Source: Elusimicrobia bacterium GWA2_69_24 (GTDB taxonomy: Bacteria > Elusimicrobiota > Elusimicrobia > UBA1565). From it: a DNA stretch of 54,605 nucleotides. Positions 6,065 through 13,864 of this stretch are shown here, one piece after another (positions within the stretch are counted from its first letter, which is position 1; each line of letters starts with the position of its first letter). The position numbers were made by a program, and so were the translations under genes. The notes under the pieces were generated by a model. That model saw only the letters and a program-made list of their open reading frames with translations. It was not told the DNA's origin and ran no database searches. The stretch covers positions 1 to 54,605 of the forward strand of contig MGTY01000076.1 in NCBI GenBank assembly GCA_001799695.1. Direction: 5' to 3'.

Positions 6065-7390
6065 ATGCCAGACGGCAGAAACCTCACCCTGGTCGGGGCC
6101 AACCTGATCTTCATCGGCGTCTCGGCGGCCCTGCTCTTCTTCCCGGGTTGGGAGCTGGCGCTCTACCCCGCCTTCACTTTGCTCTTCTTCCTCAACGACT
6201 TCCGTCATGAGTCGGAGATGCAGATCATCTTCGTCTTCCTGGCCACGGTGGCCGCGTTCCTCGCCGCGACGCGGATCCCGGACTCCTCCGGGGTCGCCGC
6301 CCTGCTCATCGAGATGGTCGGGATGTGGCTGCTGGTCGGGGGCCTCGGCTTCCATCGCACCCGGCTCGCCCAGCGGACCAGCGCGGTCCTGCGCGAGGCG
6401 GAACAGTTGGACGCGCAGATCCGCGACAGCGACCGCGAGCTGCGCTTCTACAACACCTTCGAGAGCTCGGCCGTGGCCCAGATCCGCCTGCGGCGGGACC
6501 TCACCCAGGCGGCCAAGAGCCTGGGCACGACGATGGAGGCGCACGAGGTCCAGGTGCGCCTCCTGCGCATCCTCGAGGGGCGCTACAAGACCAGCAAGGT
6601 CGCCCTGCTCCCGGGACTGCCCCAGGACCCCTTGGTCGAATGGGCGGTCAAGACCCGCGCCCCGGTCCTGGTCCGCGACATGCATCTCGAGGACCGTTTC
6701 GGCGCCCGGTCGAGCGCGCATGCGTTCCGCTCCGCGCTCGTCGTCCCCCTGACCGTGGAGCAGAAGCCCTACGGCTTCGTCCGCCTGACCGCGGGGGAGC
6801 CGGGCGCCTACGGCTCCGACGACCTGCGCACCGTGGACCTCCTGTCCACGCTGGCCTCCCTGACCCTCGACAACGTCCATCTATATGAGAAGGTCCACGA
6901 TCTGGCGATGCACGACGGGCTGACCCAGCTCTTCACCCAGCGGGCCTTCCGGCTCCGCCTCAAGGAGGAGCTCCTGCGGGCGGGCCGGGCGCAGATGCCC
7001 GTCGGCCTGCTCATGGCGGACATCGACCACTTCAAGGGCTACAACGACACCTACGGCCATCAGGCGGGGGACGAGCTGCTGAGGACGGTCTCGCGCCTCC
7101 TGGTCAATCAGGTGCGGCCGGTGGATTGCGTGGCGCGCTACGGGGGGGAGGAGTTCGCGCTGATCCTGCCCAACACGGTGCATGAGCAGACCGTCGCGCT
7201 CGCCCAGCGCATCCGTCTTGCCGTGAGCGCCGAGCCCTTCGTCTTCAAGGGGAAGCGTACGCAGGTGACCATCTCGATCGGCGTCGCCTCGTTCCCCCGC
7301 GACGCCACTTCCCAGAACCAGCTCGTGCGCGTGGCGGACGAGCGGCTCTACCAATCCAAGGACGGCGGCCGCGACCGGGTGACCGGATGA
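6065..7390 (+). CDS. Membrane diguanylate cyclase with GAF-like and GGDEF domains
   Basis: 441 aa from ATG 6065; the frame is open upstream but runs through tmRNA. Hydrophobic helices lie at about 7-30, 33-45, 52-70 and 78-95. They are followed by a coiled linker (LREAEQLDAQIRDSDRE), a GAF-like region (about 150-275) and a GGDEF domain (about 280-441). The active site is GGEEF (360-364), usually active, and DIDHFKGYND matches the metal/substrate segment. RPVD lies 5 residues before GGEEF, the inhibitory I-site for c-di-GMP feedback. It should make c-di-GMP from two GTP. No clear ribosome site; a 40-bp palindrome sits just upstream. ATGA overlap with the next gene indicates coupling. Confidence 0.88.
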   Translation: MPDGRNLTLVGANLIFIGVSAALLFFPGWELALYPAFTLLFFLNDFRHESEMQIIFVFLATVAAFLAATRIPDSSGVAALLIEMVGMWLLVGGLGFHRTRLAQRTSAVLREAEQLDAQIRDSDRELRFYNTFESSAVAQIRLRRDLTQAAKSLGTTMEAHEVQVRLLRILEGRYKTSKVALLPGLPQDPLVEWAVKTRAPVLVRDMHLEDRFGARSSAHAFRSALVVPLTVEQKPYGFVRLTAGEPGAYGSDDLRTVDLLSTLASLTLDNVHLYEKVHDLAMHDGLTQLFTQRAFRLRLKEELLRAGRAQMPVGLLMADIDHFKGYNDTYGHQAGDELLRTVSRLLVNQVRPVDCVARYGGEEFALILPNTVHEQTVALAQRIRLAVSAEPFVFKGKRTQVTISIGVASFPRDATSQNQLVRVADERLYQSKDGGRDRVTG

Positions 7391-8691
7391 TCAGCGCGCG
7401 CTGGGCTCTCGGCCTGCTGGCGCTGTTCCCCGCGGTCTCCCTCTGGATTTCCTGGCCTCGCCGCCGGCTGGCCGCGTGGGTCGCGGCCGGAGGCTGCCTG
7501 GTCCTATGGCTGCTGATGGTCCCGGTCGCGGAGCCGGCGCTGCGCCGGCCCTGGGCGCTGGCGGGGCTGGGGAGCCTCTTCGCCTGCTTCTACGCGACCT
7601 TCGTGGTCCTGCGCAACAGCCGGGAGTACGAGCGCCTCGATTCCCAGCTGAACGGGCGGCGGACGAACCGCGATAAGCTCCGGCAGTCCCTGGACGCGGC
7701 CCAGAGCCGGAGCCGGGACATCGAGACGGAGCAGCGGGAGGTCCTGGCCCTGTACGGGATGGTGAAGGGGCTTTCGGAGGCGATGACCTGGGAAGACATC
7801 CGCCCCAAGATCGAGATCGCCGTGGAACAGTACCTGCGGGTCGAGGAATTCTCCATCTTCGTGTCCGAAGAGGGGGCTCCGGACCGCCCGAAGCTGCTGG
7901 TGCGCCGAAAGCTCGCCTCCTCCGTGGGGGCCTCCTGGGAGACGCTCCAGCGCTACCTCCAGGAGCACGACCTGCCCCTGACCGTGCCCCACAGCCTCCG
8001 CTCGCCGGAGGCGGCGGTGGCGCTGCCCATCTTCGAGAGCCAGAAATTCATGGGCTATTTCTACGCCCGCCTCCCGCGGGGGATGGACGCCGAGACCTTG
8101 CTGGCCAAAGCGCAGTCTTTCGTGGAGGAGATATCCTTCGCCTTCCGCCGGGTGAAGCTGTTCAACGAGATGGAGCAGCAATCCCAGGTCGACGGCCTGA
8201 CCGGAGTGTACCGGCGGCGGGTGCTGGATGACAAGCTCTTGGAGGAGGTCCTCCGGGCCGAGACCTTCAAGATGACCTTTTGTCTGATGATTCTTGACAT
8301 AGACCATTTTAAGTCCTTGAATGACGAATACGGTCATCAGTTCGGAGACCAGGTCCTCCAGAAGATCGGGGAGATCCTGCGGGAAAGCGTCTACGAGACC
8401 GATTTCGTCGCGCGTTACGGGGGGGAGGAGTTCGCCATCCTGCTGCCCCGGGCCGAGTCGGCGGGCGTCCTGCGCAAGGCCGAAGCGGTGCGGAAGGCGA
8501 TCGAGTCCGCCGTGTTCGAGCTGGCGATGCAGAAGGTCCAGGTGACCGTCTCCATCGGCATCGCGCACTATCCCCGCGACGGCAAGACGGCGGCGGCGGT
8601 CATCCAGAGGGCCGATCAGGCCTTGTATCACGCGAAGGAAAGCGGGCGGAACCGGGTGGTGGACATCGCTGAGGTGCGAAAACTCTCATGA
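7387..8691 (+). CDS. Membrane diguanylate cyclase lacking the I-site
   Basis: 434 aa. N-terminal helices (about 5-20, 25-42, 55-72) are followed by a coiled coil (DKLRQSLDAAQSRSRDIETEQREV), a GAF-like sensor (about 120-255) and a GGDEF domain (about 262-430). The active motif is GGEEF (about 345-349), with DIDHFKSLNDEYGHQFGD. The I-site position reads YETD instead of RxxD, so product inhibition is probably lost, unlike the overlapping upstream paralogue. The two proteins share architecture and may be an old tandem duplication that diverged in regulation. The gene overlaps both neighbours by 4 bp (ATGA), in one operon with sppA. Confidence 0.88.
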   Translation: MISARWALGLLALFPAVSLWISWPRRRLAAWVAAGGCLVLWLLMVPVAEPALRRPWALAGLGSLFACFYATFVVLRNSREYERLDSQLNGRRTNRDKLRQSLDAAQSRSRDIETEQREVLALYGMVKGLSEAMTWEDIRPKIEIAVEQYLRVEEFSIFVSEEGAPDRPKLLVRRKLASSVGASWETLQRYLQEHDLPLTVPHSLRSPEAAVALPIFESQKFMGYFYARLPRGMDAETLLAKAQSFVEEISFAFRRVKLFNEMEQQSQVDGLTGVYRRRVLDDKLLEEVLRAETFKMTFCLMILDIDHFKSLNDEYGHQFGDQVLQKIGEILRESVYETDFVARYGGEEFAILLPRAESAGVLRKAEAVRKAIESAVFELAMQKVQVTVSIGIAHYPRDGKTAAAVIQRADQALYHAKESGRNRVVDIAEVRKLS

Positions 8692-9731
8692 ACGAAGAAA
8701 CGACGAGCCTGCCGGACCCCGCCGCCCCCAGCGACCCCCAGCCGGTCCCGCCGCCGCGGCGGCTCTGGCTCAAGGCCCTCGTCCTCCTCTACGCCGCCTC
8801 CATGCTCGCGGCGGCCCTGGTGGTCTGGCGTTCCGACGACCGCCGTCCCGCGGCGGCCGAGGGGAAGCGCCCCCTGGACGTGGCCAGATCCCTCATTCCC
8901 TCGTCGGCCGGGGACAGCGTGGGGGTGATCCACCTCAGCGGCGTGATCACCACCCCCGACGACGGGCCCTCCTTCGGCTCCGGTCCCAAGAACTGGAGCC
9001 GGAAGATCGAGAAGCTGGCCGAGAAGAAGGAGGTCAAGGCCATCGTCCTCGAGATCAACTCCCCCGGCGGGAGCGTGGGCGCCGTCCAGGAGATCCACGG
9101 GACCATCCTGCGGATGCGCAAGAAATACAAGAAGCCGTTCATCGCGCATTTCGGCGACGTCGCGGCCTCGGGGGGCTACTACGTCGCCGCCGCCTGCGAC
9201 AAGATCGTCTCCCATCCCGGATCGCTGTTGGGCTCTATCGGGGTGATCTTCTCCCACAGCAACATCGAAGGGCTCCTGGGCAAGATCGGGGTCCGCTCCG
9301 AATCCATCAAATCCGGGAAGATGAAGGACATCGGGTCCATGACCCGGCCCATGACCGCCGAGGAGCGCCAGCTCCTGCAGTCCCTCATCGACAACGCCTA
9401 CGGGCAGTTCCTGGGCGCCGTCTCGGAAGGGCGCCGGATGCCGAAGGAGAAGCTGCGCGCCCTGGCGGACGGGCGGATATTCACGGGCGAGCAGGGCCTG
9501 CAGGCCGGGCTGGTGGACGAGCTGGGCGGGCTCTGGGACGCCGTGCAGCTGGCGGGGAAGCTGGCCAACATCAAGGGCGAGCCCAAGGTCTACCGCGAGA
9601 ACGAGTCCTTCGCCAACATCATGGAACTCCTGAATTCCGAGATTTCCGACGCGTTGTCGCCCCAGGCCGGGCTCCTGCGGGAGCTGCGCTCCTGCAACCG
9701 CGCGGGCCTGGAATACCGCTGGTCCTACTGA
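8688..9731 (+). CDS. sppA: Signal peptide peptidase SppA, short form
   Basis: 347 aa. A proline-rich cytoplasmic N-terminus and one membrane helix (about 27-46, LWLKALVLLYAASMLAAALVV) anchor a periplasmic ClpP/crotonase-fold serine protease. GVIHLSGVI, EINSPGGSVGAVQEIH and VAASGGYYVA are family motifs. The predicted nucleophile is Ser161 and the general base Lys213 (SGKMKD), 52 residues apart as in Bacillus SppA (S147/K199). Short SppA proteins form octamers that degrade leftover signal peptides. It overlaps the upstream GGDEF gene by 4 bp and the next gene by 1 bp. Confidence 0.94.
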   Translation: MNEETTSLPDPAAPSDPQPVPPPRRLWLKALVLLYAASMLAAALVVWRSDDRRPAAAEGKRPLDVARSLIPSSAGDSVGVIHLSGVITTPDDGPSFGSGPKNWSRKIEKLAEKKEVKAIVLEINSPGGSVGAVQEIHGTILRMRKKYKKPFIAHFGDVAASGGYYVAAACDKIVSHPGSLLGSIGVIFSHSNIEGLLGKIGVRSESIKSGKMKDIGSMTRPMTAEERQLLQSLIDNAYGQFLGAVSEGRRMPKEKLRALADGRIFTGEQGLQAGLVDELGGLWDAVQLAGKLANIKGEPKVYRENESFANIMELLNSEISDALSPQAGLLRELRSCNRAGLEYRWSY

Positions 9732-10321
9732 TGTCCGCCAAAGCCGACGGGCTGGGTATGATCTGCGACTTCATCGAGGCTCCGGAGCAGGCGGCGGAAC
9801 GGGTCCGCGGCGCTCCGAGGACCGCGTGGGGCGTCCTCGCCTACATCTTCGCGGCCGCCAGCCTCTATCTGGCCCAGGCCGTGCTGGGAAAGCCGGCGTT
9901 CCTGGGGGTCTCCGGCTTCTCTCTGGCCCTGGCCTGCTTCTGGAGCGTGGCGGCCGGGATCCTGCTGGCGGCGGTGATCCATCTCTTCGCCGAGGCGCTG
10001 GGCGGCACCGGACGGGTCCTGCCCCTGTTCGTCCTGCTGGGCTTCAGCGAACTGGCCTGGACGCTGGTGGTCCCGGCGACGCTGATCCTGCAGGCGGTCG
10101 CCCCGGGCAGCATCTGGACCTGCCGGCTCTTCTTCCTGGCGGTCGGCTGCGTGGCCCTGTCTCTGAAGGCGCGCAGCATCCGGCTCAATTACGGACTACC
10201 CGCCCTGCAGTCCTGGGTGGCGCTCCTGGCGCCGTACGCGGCCATCGCCCTGCTGGCGGCGCTCTTCATGGCCGCGGCCGTCTGGGGCGTCGTCCGGCAG
10301 GTCATGAACCTCTGGGCATGA
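9731..10321 (+). CDS. Yip1-like five-helix membrane protein
   Basis: 196 aa with five hydrophobic segments (about 37-56, 60-90, 96-125, 130-146, 160-190). The N-terminus MICDFIEAPEQAAERVRGAPRTAW resembles the amphipathic start of bacterial Yip1-domain proteins (FxxPxxxF...). Function is unknown in bacteria. The start overlaps the sppA stop by 1 bp and its stop overlaps the nnrE start, so it is translated with them. It could be another small polytopic family; the Yip1 label rests on size, helix count and the N-terminal pattern. Confidence 0.65.
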   Translation: MSAKADGLGMICDFIEAPEQAAERVRGAPRTAWGVLAYIFAAASLYLAQAVLGKPAFLGVSGFSLALACFWSVAAGILLAAVIHLFAEALGGTGRVLPLFVLLGFSELAWTLVVPATLILQAVAPGSIWTCRLFFLAVGCVALSLKARSIRLNYGLPALQSWVALLAPYAAIALLAALFMAAAVWGVVRQVMNLWA

Positions 10322-11052
10322 AAGCCCCCATCCCCGAGGAGTATCAGGGCCTTCCCGTCGTCACCCCCCGGCGGATGGCCGAGCTCGACCGCGCGGCCAC
10401 GGCGGAGTTCGGTCTGCCCGTGCTCCAGCTCATGGAGAACGCGGGCCGGGCCGTGGCCCAGGAGACGGCGCGCTTCCTGGCCGCGCTCTCCCCCAAGCCC
10501 ATGGGGGACCGCCTGGTGACCGTCTGCTGCGGCCGGGGGAACAACGGGGGCGACGGGCTGGTCGTCGCCCGTCATCTCAAGGAGATGGGCTGCGAGGTCA
10601 TGGTCTTCATCTCCCCGCCCAAGCGCGACCGCCGCCATTCCGACGAGGTCCAGCGCAACCTCACCCTGGCGACCGAAGCGGGGGTGTCGATGCACGAAGC
10701 CTCCGAAGAACTGGTGGAGCTCGACATCCGGCTCCGTTCCTCGGAGGTGGTGGTGGACGCCCTCCTGGGGACCGGTACGACCGGGAAACCGGCGGGGATC
10801 ACGCATAAGATGATCCAGTGCATCATGAAGTCGGGCAAGCCGGTGATCGCGGTGGACCTGCCCTCGGGCCTCAACCCGGAGACCGGGTATCACAGCGGGG
10901 TCATCATCACCGCGGCCCTGACCTGCGCCCTCGGGCTTCCCAAGCGGGGGCTGCTGGCGGCCGCGGCCAAGCGCTTCGTCGGGGATGTGAGGGTACTGGA
11001 CATCGGTTACCCGGCGCCGCTCCTGGCCCGGGCCCGCGGCGGGAATCGGTGA
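10318..11052 (+). CDS. nnrE: NAD(P)H-hydrate epimerase (YjeF N-terminal domain only)
   Basis: 244 aa from ATG 10318, which overlaps the previous stop (ATGA). TPRRMAELDRAATAEFG, LMENAGRAVAQE, CCGRGNNGGDGLVVARHL, VVDALLGTG and VIAVDLPSGLNPETG are the signature segments of the YjeF_N fold. The Asp in DALLGTG and the N of MENAG are conserved active-site or binding positions. The enzyme epimerises R- and S-NAD(P)H hydrate for repair by a dehydratase (NnrD). In many bacteria NnrD is fused; here only the epimerase is present, so the dehydratase must be elsewhere. Confidence 0.93.
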   Translation: MKAPIPEEYQGLPVVTPRRMAELDRAATAEFGLPVLQLMENAGRAVAQETARFLAALSPKPMGDRLVTVCCGRGNNGGDGLVVARHLKEMGCEVMVFISPPKRDRRHSDEVQRNLTLATEAGVSMHEASEELVELDIRLRSSEVVVDALLGTGTTGKPAGITHKMIQCIMKSGKPVIAVDLPSGLNPETGYHSGVIITAALTCALGLPKRGLLAAAAKRFVGDVRVLDIGYPAPLLARARGGNR

Positions 11053-11696
11053 GGAGGGCCGTCCTCCTCCCGCTGGCGCTGCTGCTCGCGGCCGGCTGCT
11101 TCAGCCGCCGACAGACCGCGGGAGTCCGTGAGCCGCGGCCGGAAGGCGGGCGCGGGGGCAAGGGGACCTACGCCGTCCTGACCACCAGGCACGGCGACAT
11201 CGTCGTCCGGCTGCTCCCGGAAGAGGCTCCCCGGGCGGTCGAAAATTTCACGGCCCTCGCGGCCGGAGGCAAGGAATGGACCGATCCCCGGACGGGAGAG
11301 AAGACCCGCCGTCCGCTCTATCCCGGCACCCGGTTCTTCCGGGTGATCACGGGCTTCATCATCCAGGGGGGCGATCCGCTCGATGACGGCTCGGGGGGGC
11401 CCGGCTACCGCTTCCCCGACGAGATCTTCCCCGGGCGCGGGTTCGACAAGGCGGGGCTCCTCGCCATGGCCAACGCGGGTCCGGACTCGAACGGGAGCCA
11501 GTTCTTCCTGACCCTGGCCCCGGCCCCTTTCCTGAACGGCAAGCACACCGTGTTCGGAGTGGTCGTCGGCGGGCTGGAGGCGGCCCGGGCCGTGTCCCGG
11601 GCCCCCCGGGTGCGCCTGGACCCCGCCAGCGGGCGCGAGCTCGACCGACCGGTCGAGCCCGAGGTCCTCGAAGCCGTCCGGATCGAGGAGCGATGA
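11049..11696 (+). CDS. Cyclophilin-type peptidyl-prolyl isomerase, lipoprotein
   Basis: 215 aa from GTG 11049, which overlaps the nnrE stop (GTGA). It starts with the lipoprotein signal RRAVLLPLALLLAAGC, with the lipobox Cys near residue 17. The cyclophilin domain follows (about 40-205): VENFTALA, GTRFFRVITGFIIQGGDP, GLLAMANAGPDSNGSQFFLTL and LNGKHTVFGVV carry the catalytic Arg-Phe and Gln-Phe positions. An insertion (EWTDPRTGEKTRRPLY) is seen in several periplasmic or lipoprotein cyclophilins. It should catalyse cis-trans proline isomerisation of exported proteins, and its operon with sppA fits an envelope quality-control role. Confidence 0.92.
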   Translation: MRRAVLLPLALLLAAGCFSRRQTAGVREPRPEGGRGGKGTYAVLTTRHGDIVVRLLPEEAPRAVENFTALAAGGKEWTDPRTGEKTRRPLYPGTRFFRVITGFIIQGGDPLDDGSGGPGYRFPDEIFPGRGFDKAGLLAMANAGPDSNGSQFFLTLAPAPFLNGKHTVFGVVVGGLEAARAVSRAPRVRLDPASGRELDRPVEPEVLEAVRIEER

Positions 11697-12382
11697 AGCG
11701 CGTCATCGAGGGGGTCTACCGCCTGGAGGCCGCCGGGTTCGTCAACGTCTACCTGCTGGTCGGCGGGGCCGACCTGACCCTCATCGACGCGGGCCATTCC
11801 CGGTCCGCCGAAGGGCTGCTCACGGAGCTGCGGGACAACGGCTTCGATTTCAAGGACGTCGCCCGCATCATCGTCACGCACGCCCACGCCGACCACGCCG
11901 GGGGCCTGCACGCCTTCCTAGAGAAGCGGCGCATCAAGGTCTACGCCCACCCCAAGACGGTCCCCATCCTCACGGGGAAGGTCCCCATGCCCTCCGCGCG
12001 GGGAGTGCGGGGCTTCTGCCGGGATTTCCTCTGCGAACAGCTGCTCCCCTGGAAGCCGATCGAGGCGGCGGTGGCGCTGGAGACGGGGACCCCCCTGCGG
12101 GGGATCCCCCAGTGGCAGGTCCTGCAGACCCCGGGCCACACCGAGGGCTCCATCAGCCTTTTCCATCCCGCCGCGCAGGTGCTGATCTGCGGCGACGTCC
12201 TGTCCAACCGGGGGGGGAGGCTCCACGCCATGGCTCCCGTCCTGCACGAGGACCCCAAGACCCTGCGGGTGTCTATCGAGGGCCTCTCCAAGCTGGACGT
12301 GGACATCCTATGCTGCGGGCACGGGCCCGTGCTCCGCGGCGGGGCCTTCCGCTATATCGAAGCGGTCCTGGTCAGGCGCTGA
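11693..12382 (+). CDS. MBL-fold metallo-hydrolase
   Basis: 229 aa. VNVYLLVGGADLTLIDAGHS and VTHAHADHAGGL (HxHxDH at 63-68) are the metal-binding core. Further ligands are the His of PGHTEGSISL, the Asp of ICGDVL and the His of CCGHGPVL. The proteins closest in pattern are glyoxalase-II-like hydrolases of unknown substrate. It overlaps the cyclophilin gene by 4 bp at its start and the opposing tilS gene by 31 bp at its end. It is probably the last gene of the run that begins with the GGDEF pair. Confidence 0.9.
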   Translation: MKRVIEGVYRLEAAGFVNVYLLVGGADLTLIDAGHSRSAEGLLTELRDNGFDFKDVARIIVTHAHADHAGGLHAFLEKRRIKVYAHPKTVPILTGKVPMPSARGVRGFCRDFLCEQLLPWKPIEAAVALETGTPLRGIPQWQVLQTPGHTEGSISLFHPAAQVLICGDVLSNRGGRLHAMAPVLHEDPKTLRVSIEGLSKLDVDILCCGHGPVLRGGAFRYIEAVLVRR

Positions 12383-13089
12383 ACGTCGGCGGCCAGGGCG
12401 CACAGGTGCTCCCGGATCCGCGGGTTCTTCAACTCCAGCCGGGGCAGGATCTCGCGGCGTATCCAGTTCCGGGTGAAGCGGTCGGAGCGGTTGGAGCGGT
12501 CCGACCGGAAGCGGAGCCCGTAGGCGCGGCAGTAGCGCAGAATCTCCGAGCGGTCGAGAGCCAGTAGAGGGCGCACCACTTCTCCGGGCCCGCGGCCCAG
12601 GGGCCGGCAGGCCGGGATGCCCGCCAGGCCCTTCGCCTTGGTCCCGCGCAGAAGATGGAGGAGCAGGGTCTCGGCCTGGTCGTCCATGTGGTGTCCGGTC
12701 GCGATCTTGTTGGCGTTCCGGCGCCGGGCGATGCGCTCCAAGGCCCGGTAGCGCAGGTGCCGGCCGGCGTCCTCCAGCGAGCGCCGGTCGCGCTCCGCGG
12801 TCGCGGAGACCGGGAGCCGCTCCAGGATGAAGGGGGCCCCCAACCTGCCGGCCAGGCGCCGCACGAAGGCCGCGTCCCGGTCCGCGTCCCGGCCGCGCAG
12901 GCCGTGGTGGAAATGCGCGATGGCGACGGTGATGCGGCCCTTGCCGGCCAGGCGGCTCAGGTGGTGGGCGAGGCAGACCGAATCCGCGCCCCCCGACACC
13001 GCGGCCAGGACCCGGTCTCCGGCCTGCAGCAGCCCCTCCTTGCGGTCGAAGGCGGCCAGGCGGGAGAGCAGGCTCTTCGGCTGGGGCAT
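12352..13089 (-). CDS. tilS: tRNA(Ile)-lysidine synthase, short form
   Basis: 245 aa from ATG 13089. The ATP-pyrophosphatase loop VSGGADSV is at 31-38, followed by IAHFHHGLRGRDADRDAAFV, KIATGHHMDDQAETLLLHLLRG and the RPLLALDRSEI segment. These are diagnostic for TilS, which converts C34 of tRNA-Ile(CAU) to lysidine so that it reads AUA. The protein ends near residue 245, so the C-terminal TilS domains of the E. coli type (about 430 aa) are absent, as in some short bacterial and chloroplast enzymes. A MITE-like element begins 8 bp upstream of the ATG. The reading frame stays open into that element but the extension is repeat-derived. Its tail overlaps the MBL gene by 31 bp. Confidence 0.92.
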   Translation of the reverse strand: MPQPKSLLSRLAAFDRKEGLLQAGDRVLAAVSGGADSVCLAHHLSRLAGKGRITVAIAHFHHGLRGRDADRDAAFVRRLAGRLGAPFILERLPVSATAERDRRSLEDAGRHLRYRALERIARRRNANKIATGHHMDDQAETLLLHLLRGTKAKGLAGIPACRPLGRGPGEVVRPLLALDRSEILRYCRAYGLRFRSDRSNRSDRFTRNWIRREILPRLELKNPRIREHLCALAADVQRLTRTASI

Positions 13090-13097
13090 CCCGGTTA

Positions 13098-13365
13098 GGG
13101 CTCGCAATGAAATAGGTGGCGCACTTCGGAGGCCCGCGATTGAGCCGAGTTCTAGGCGCGAGGAGCGCGCATAGCGTGAGCTATGTAAGCGACGAGCAAC
13201 GACGAAATCGGCCAATAGCGGGCCTCCCCGAAGGGCCGGGGCGCTTTTGGGCTGCACCTTCGCGATGCTCGACTTACAGGCCTTCAGGCCTGCGCGTCTC
13301 GCATCGCTTCGGCTCGCTCCAAAATCGCCTCCGGCGAATTGCGCCACCTATTTCATTGCGAGCCC
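13098..13365. mobile_element. MITE-like palindromic element, 268 bp, with 26-bp perfect terminal inverted repeats
   Basis: The left end 13098-13123 (starts GGGCTCGCAATGAAATAG) is the exact reverse complement of 13340-13365. Both ends abut the trinucleotide TTA (13095-13097 and 13366-13368), a probable target duplication. Inside are two further long inverted repeats. One is 13124-13147 with 13209-13233 (CTTCGG..AGGCCCGC), enclosing the small hairpin CATAGC-GTGA-GCTATG (13170-13185). The other is GGCGCTTTTGG near 13238-13248 with CCAAAATCGCC near 13319-13329, enclosing GCGATGC/GCATCGC (13262-13268, 13301-13307) and CAGGCC-TTCA-GGCCTG (13277-13292). There is no transposase. It lies between tilS and a response regulator and could be mobilised in trans. 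Confidence 0.8.
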
Positions 13366-13399
13366 TTATGCTACCAAAGGCCGCCTCCCCCGGGCAATG

Positions 13400-13430
13400 T
13401 TGCGTTTGCCGCGCTAAAAAATATTATAAT
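13400..13430 (+). promoter_or_regulatory. Promoter of the CheY-like gene
   Basis: A perfect TATAAT (13425-13430) is preceded at a long 19-bp spacing by TTGCGT (13400-13405). It lies 35 bp beyond the MITE-like element and 34 bp before the ATG at 13465, in a locally AT-rich patch. Confidence 0.55.
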
Positions 13431-13464
13431 TACCCGTCATATCCTGATAGGGATAGGTTAGCCA

Positions 13465-13842
13465 ATGGCAAAGAAGATCTTGGTGGTCGACGACGAGCCG
13501 GAGATGCTGAACCTCATGCGCTTCACCCTGGAGCAGGGGAAGTACGAGGTGGTAACCTGCGACTCCGGCCGCCACGCGTGGCAGGCGATCATCGACAACA
13601 AGCCGGATCTCATCCTCCTCGACGTCATGCTGCCCGGGATCGACGGCTACTCCCTCCAGATCAAGATCTCGCAGGACGACCTGACCAAGCACATCCCGAT
13701 CATCATCATGACGGCGCTGGAACCGTCCCGGGCCCTCTTCAAGAAGTTCGAGCAGGTGAAGGGCTTCATGACCAAGCCTTTCAAGACCGACGATCTGCTG
13801 GCGAAGGTGGAGGAGATCATCGGGAAAGCCGCTCCTGCCTGA
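13465..13842 (+). CDS. Single-domain response regulator (CheY-like)
   Basis: 125 aa, receiver domain only. The acidic pair is Asp9-Asp10 (VVDDEP), the phospho-acceptor Asp53 (LILLDVMLPGIDGY), with Thr83 (IIMTAL) and Lys104 (MTKPF). There is no output domain, so it must act by protein contact, for instance on a kinase or motor. No kinase or chemotaxis gene is nearby. It precedes fixC by 22 bp and may be cotranscribed with it. Confidence 0.93.
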   Translation: MAKKILVVDDEPEMLNLMRFTLEQGKYEVVTCDSGRHAWQAIIDNKPDLILLDVMLPGIDGYSLQIKISQDDLTKHIPIIIMTALEPSRALFKKFEQVKGFMTKPFKTDDLLAKVEEIIGKAAPA

Positions 13843-13864
13843 GTCTTTTTTCGCTCCCTCTCGA

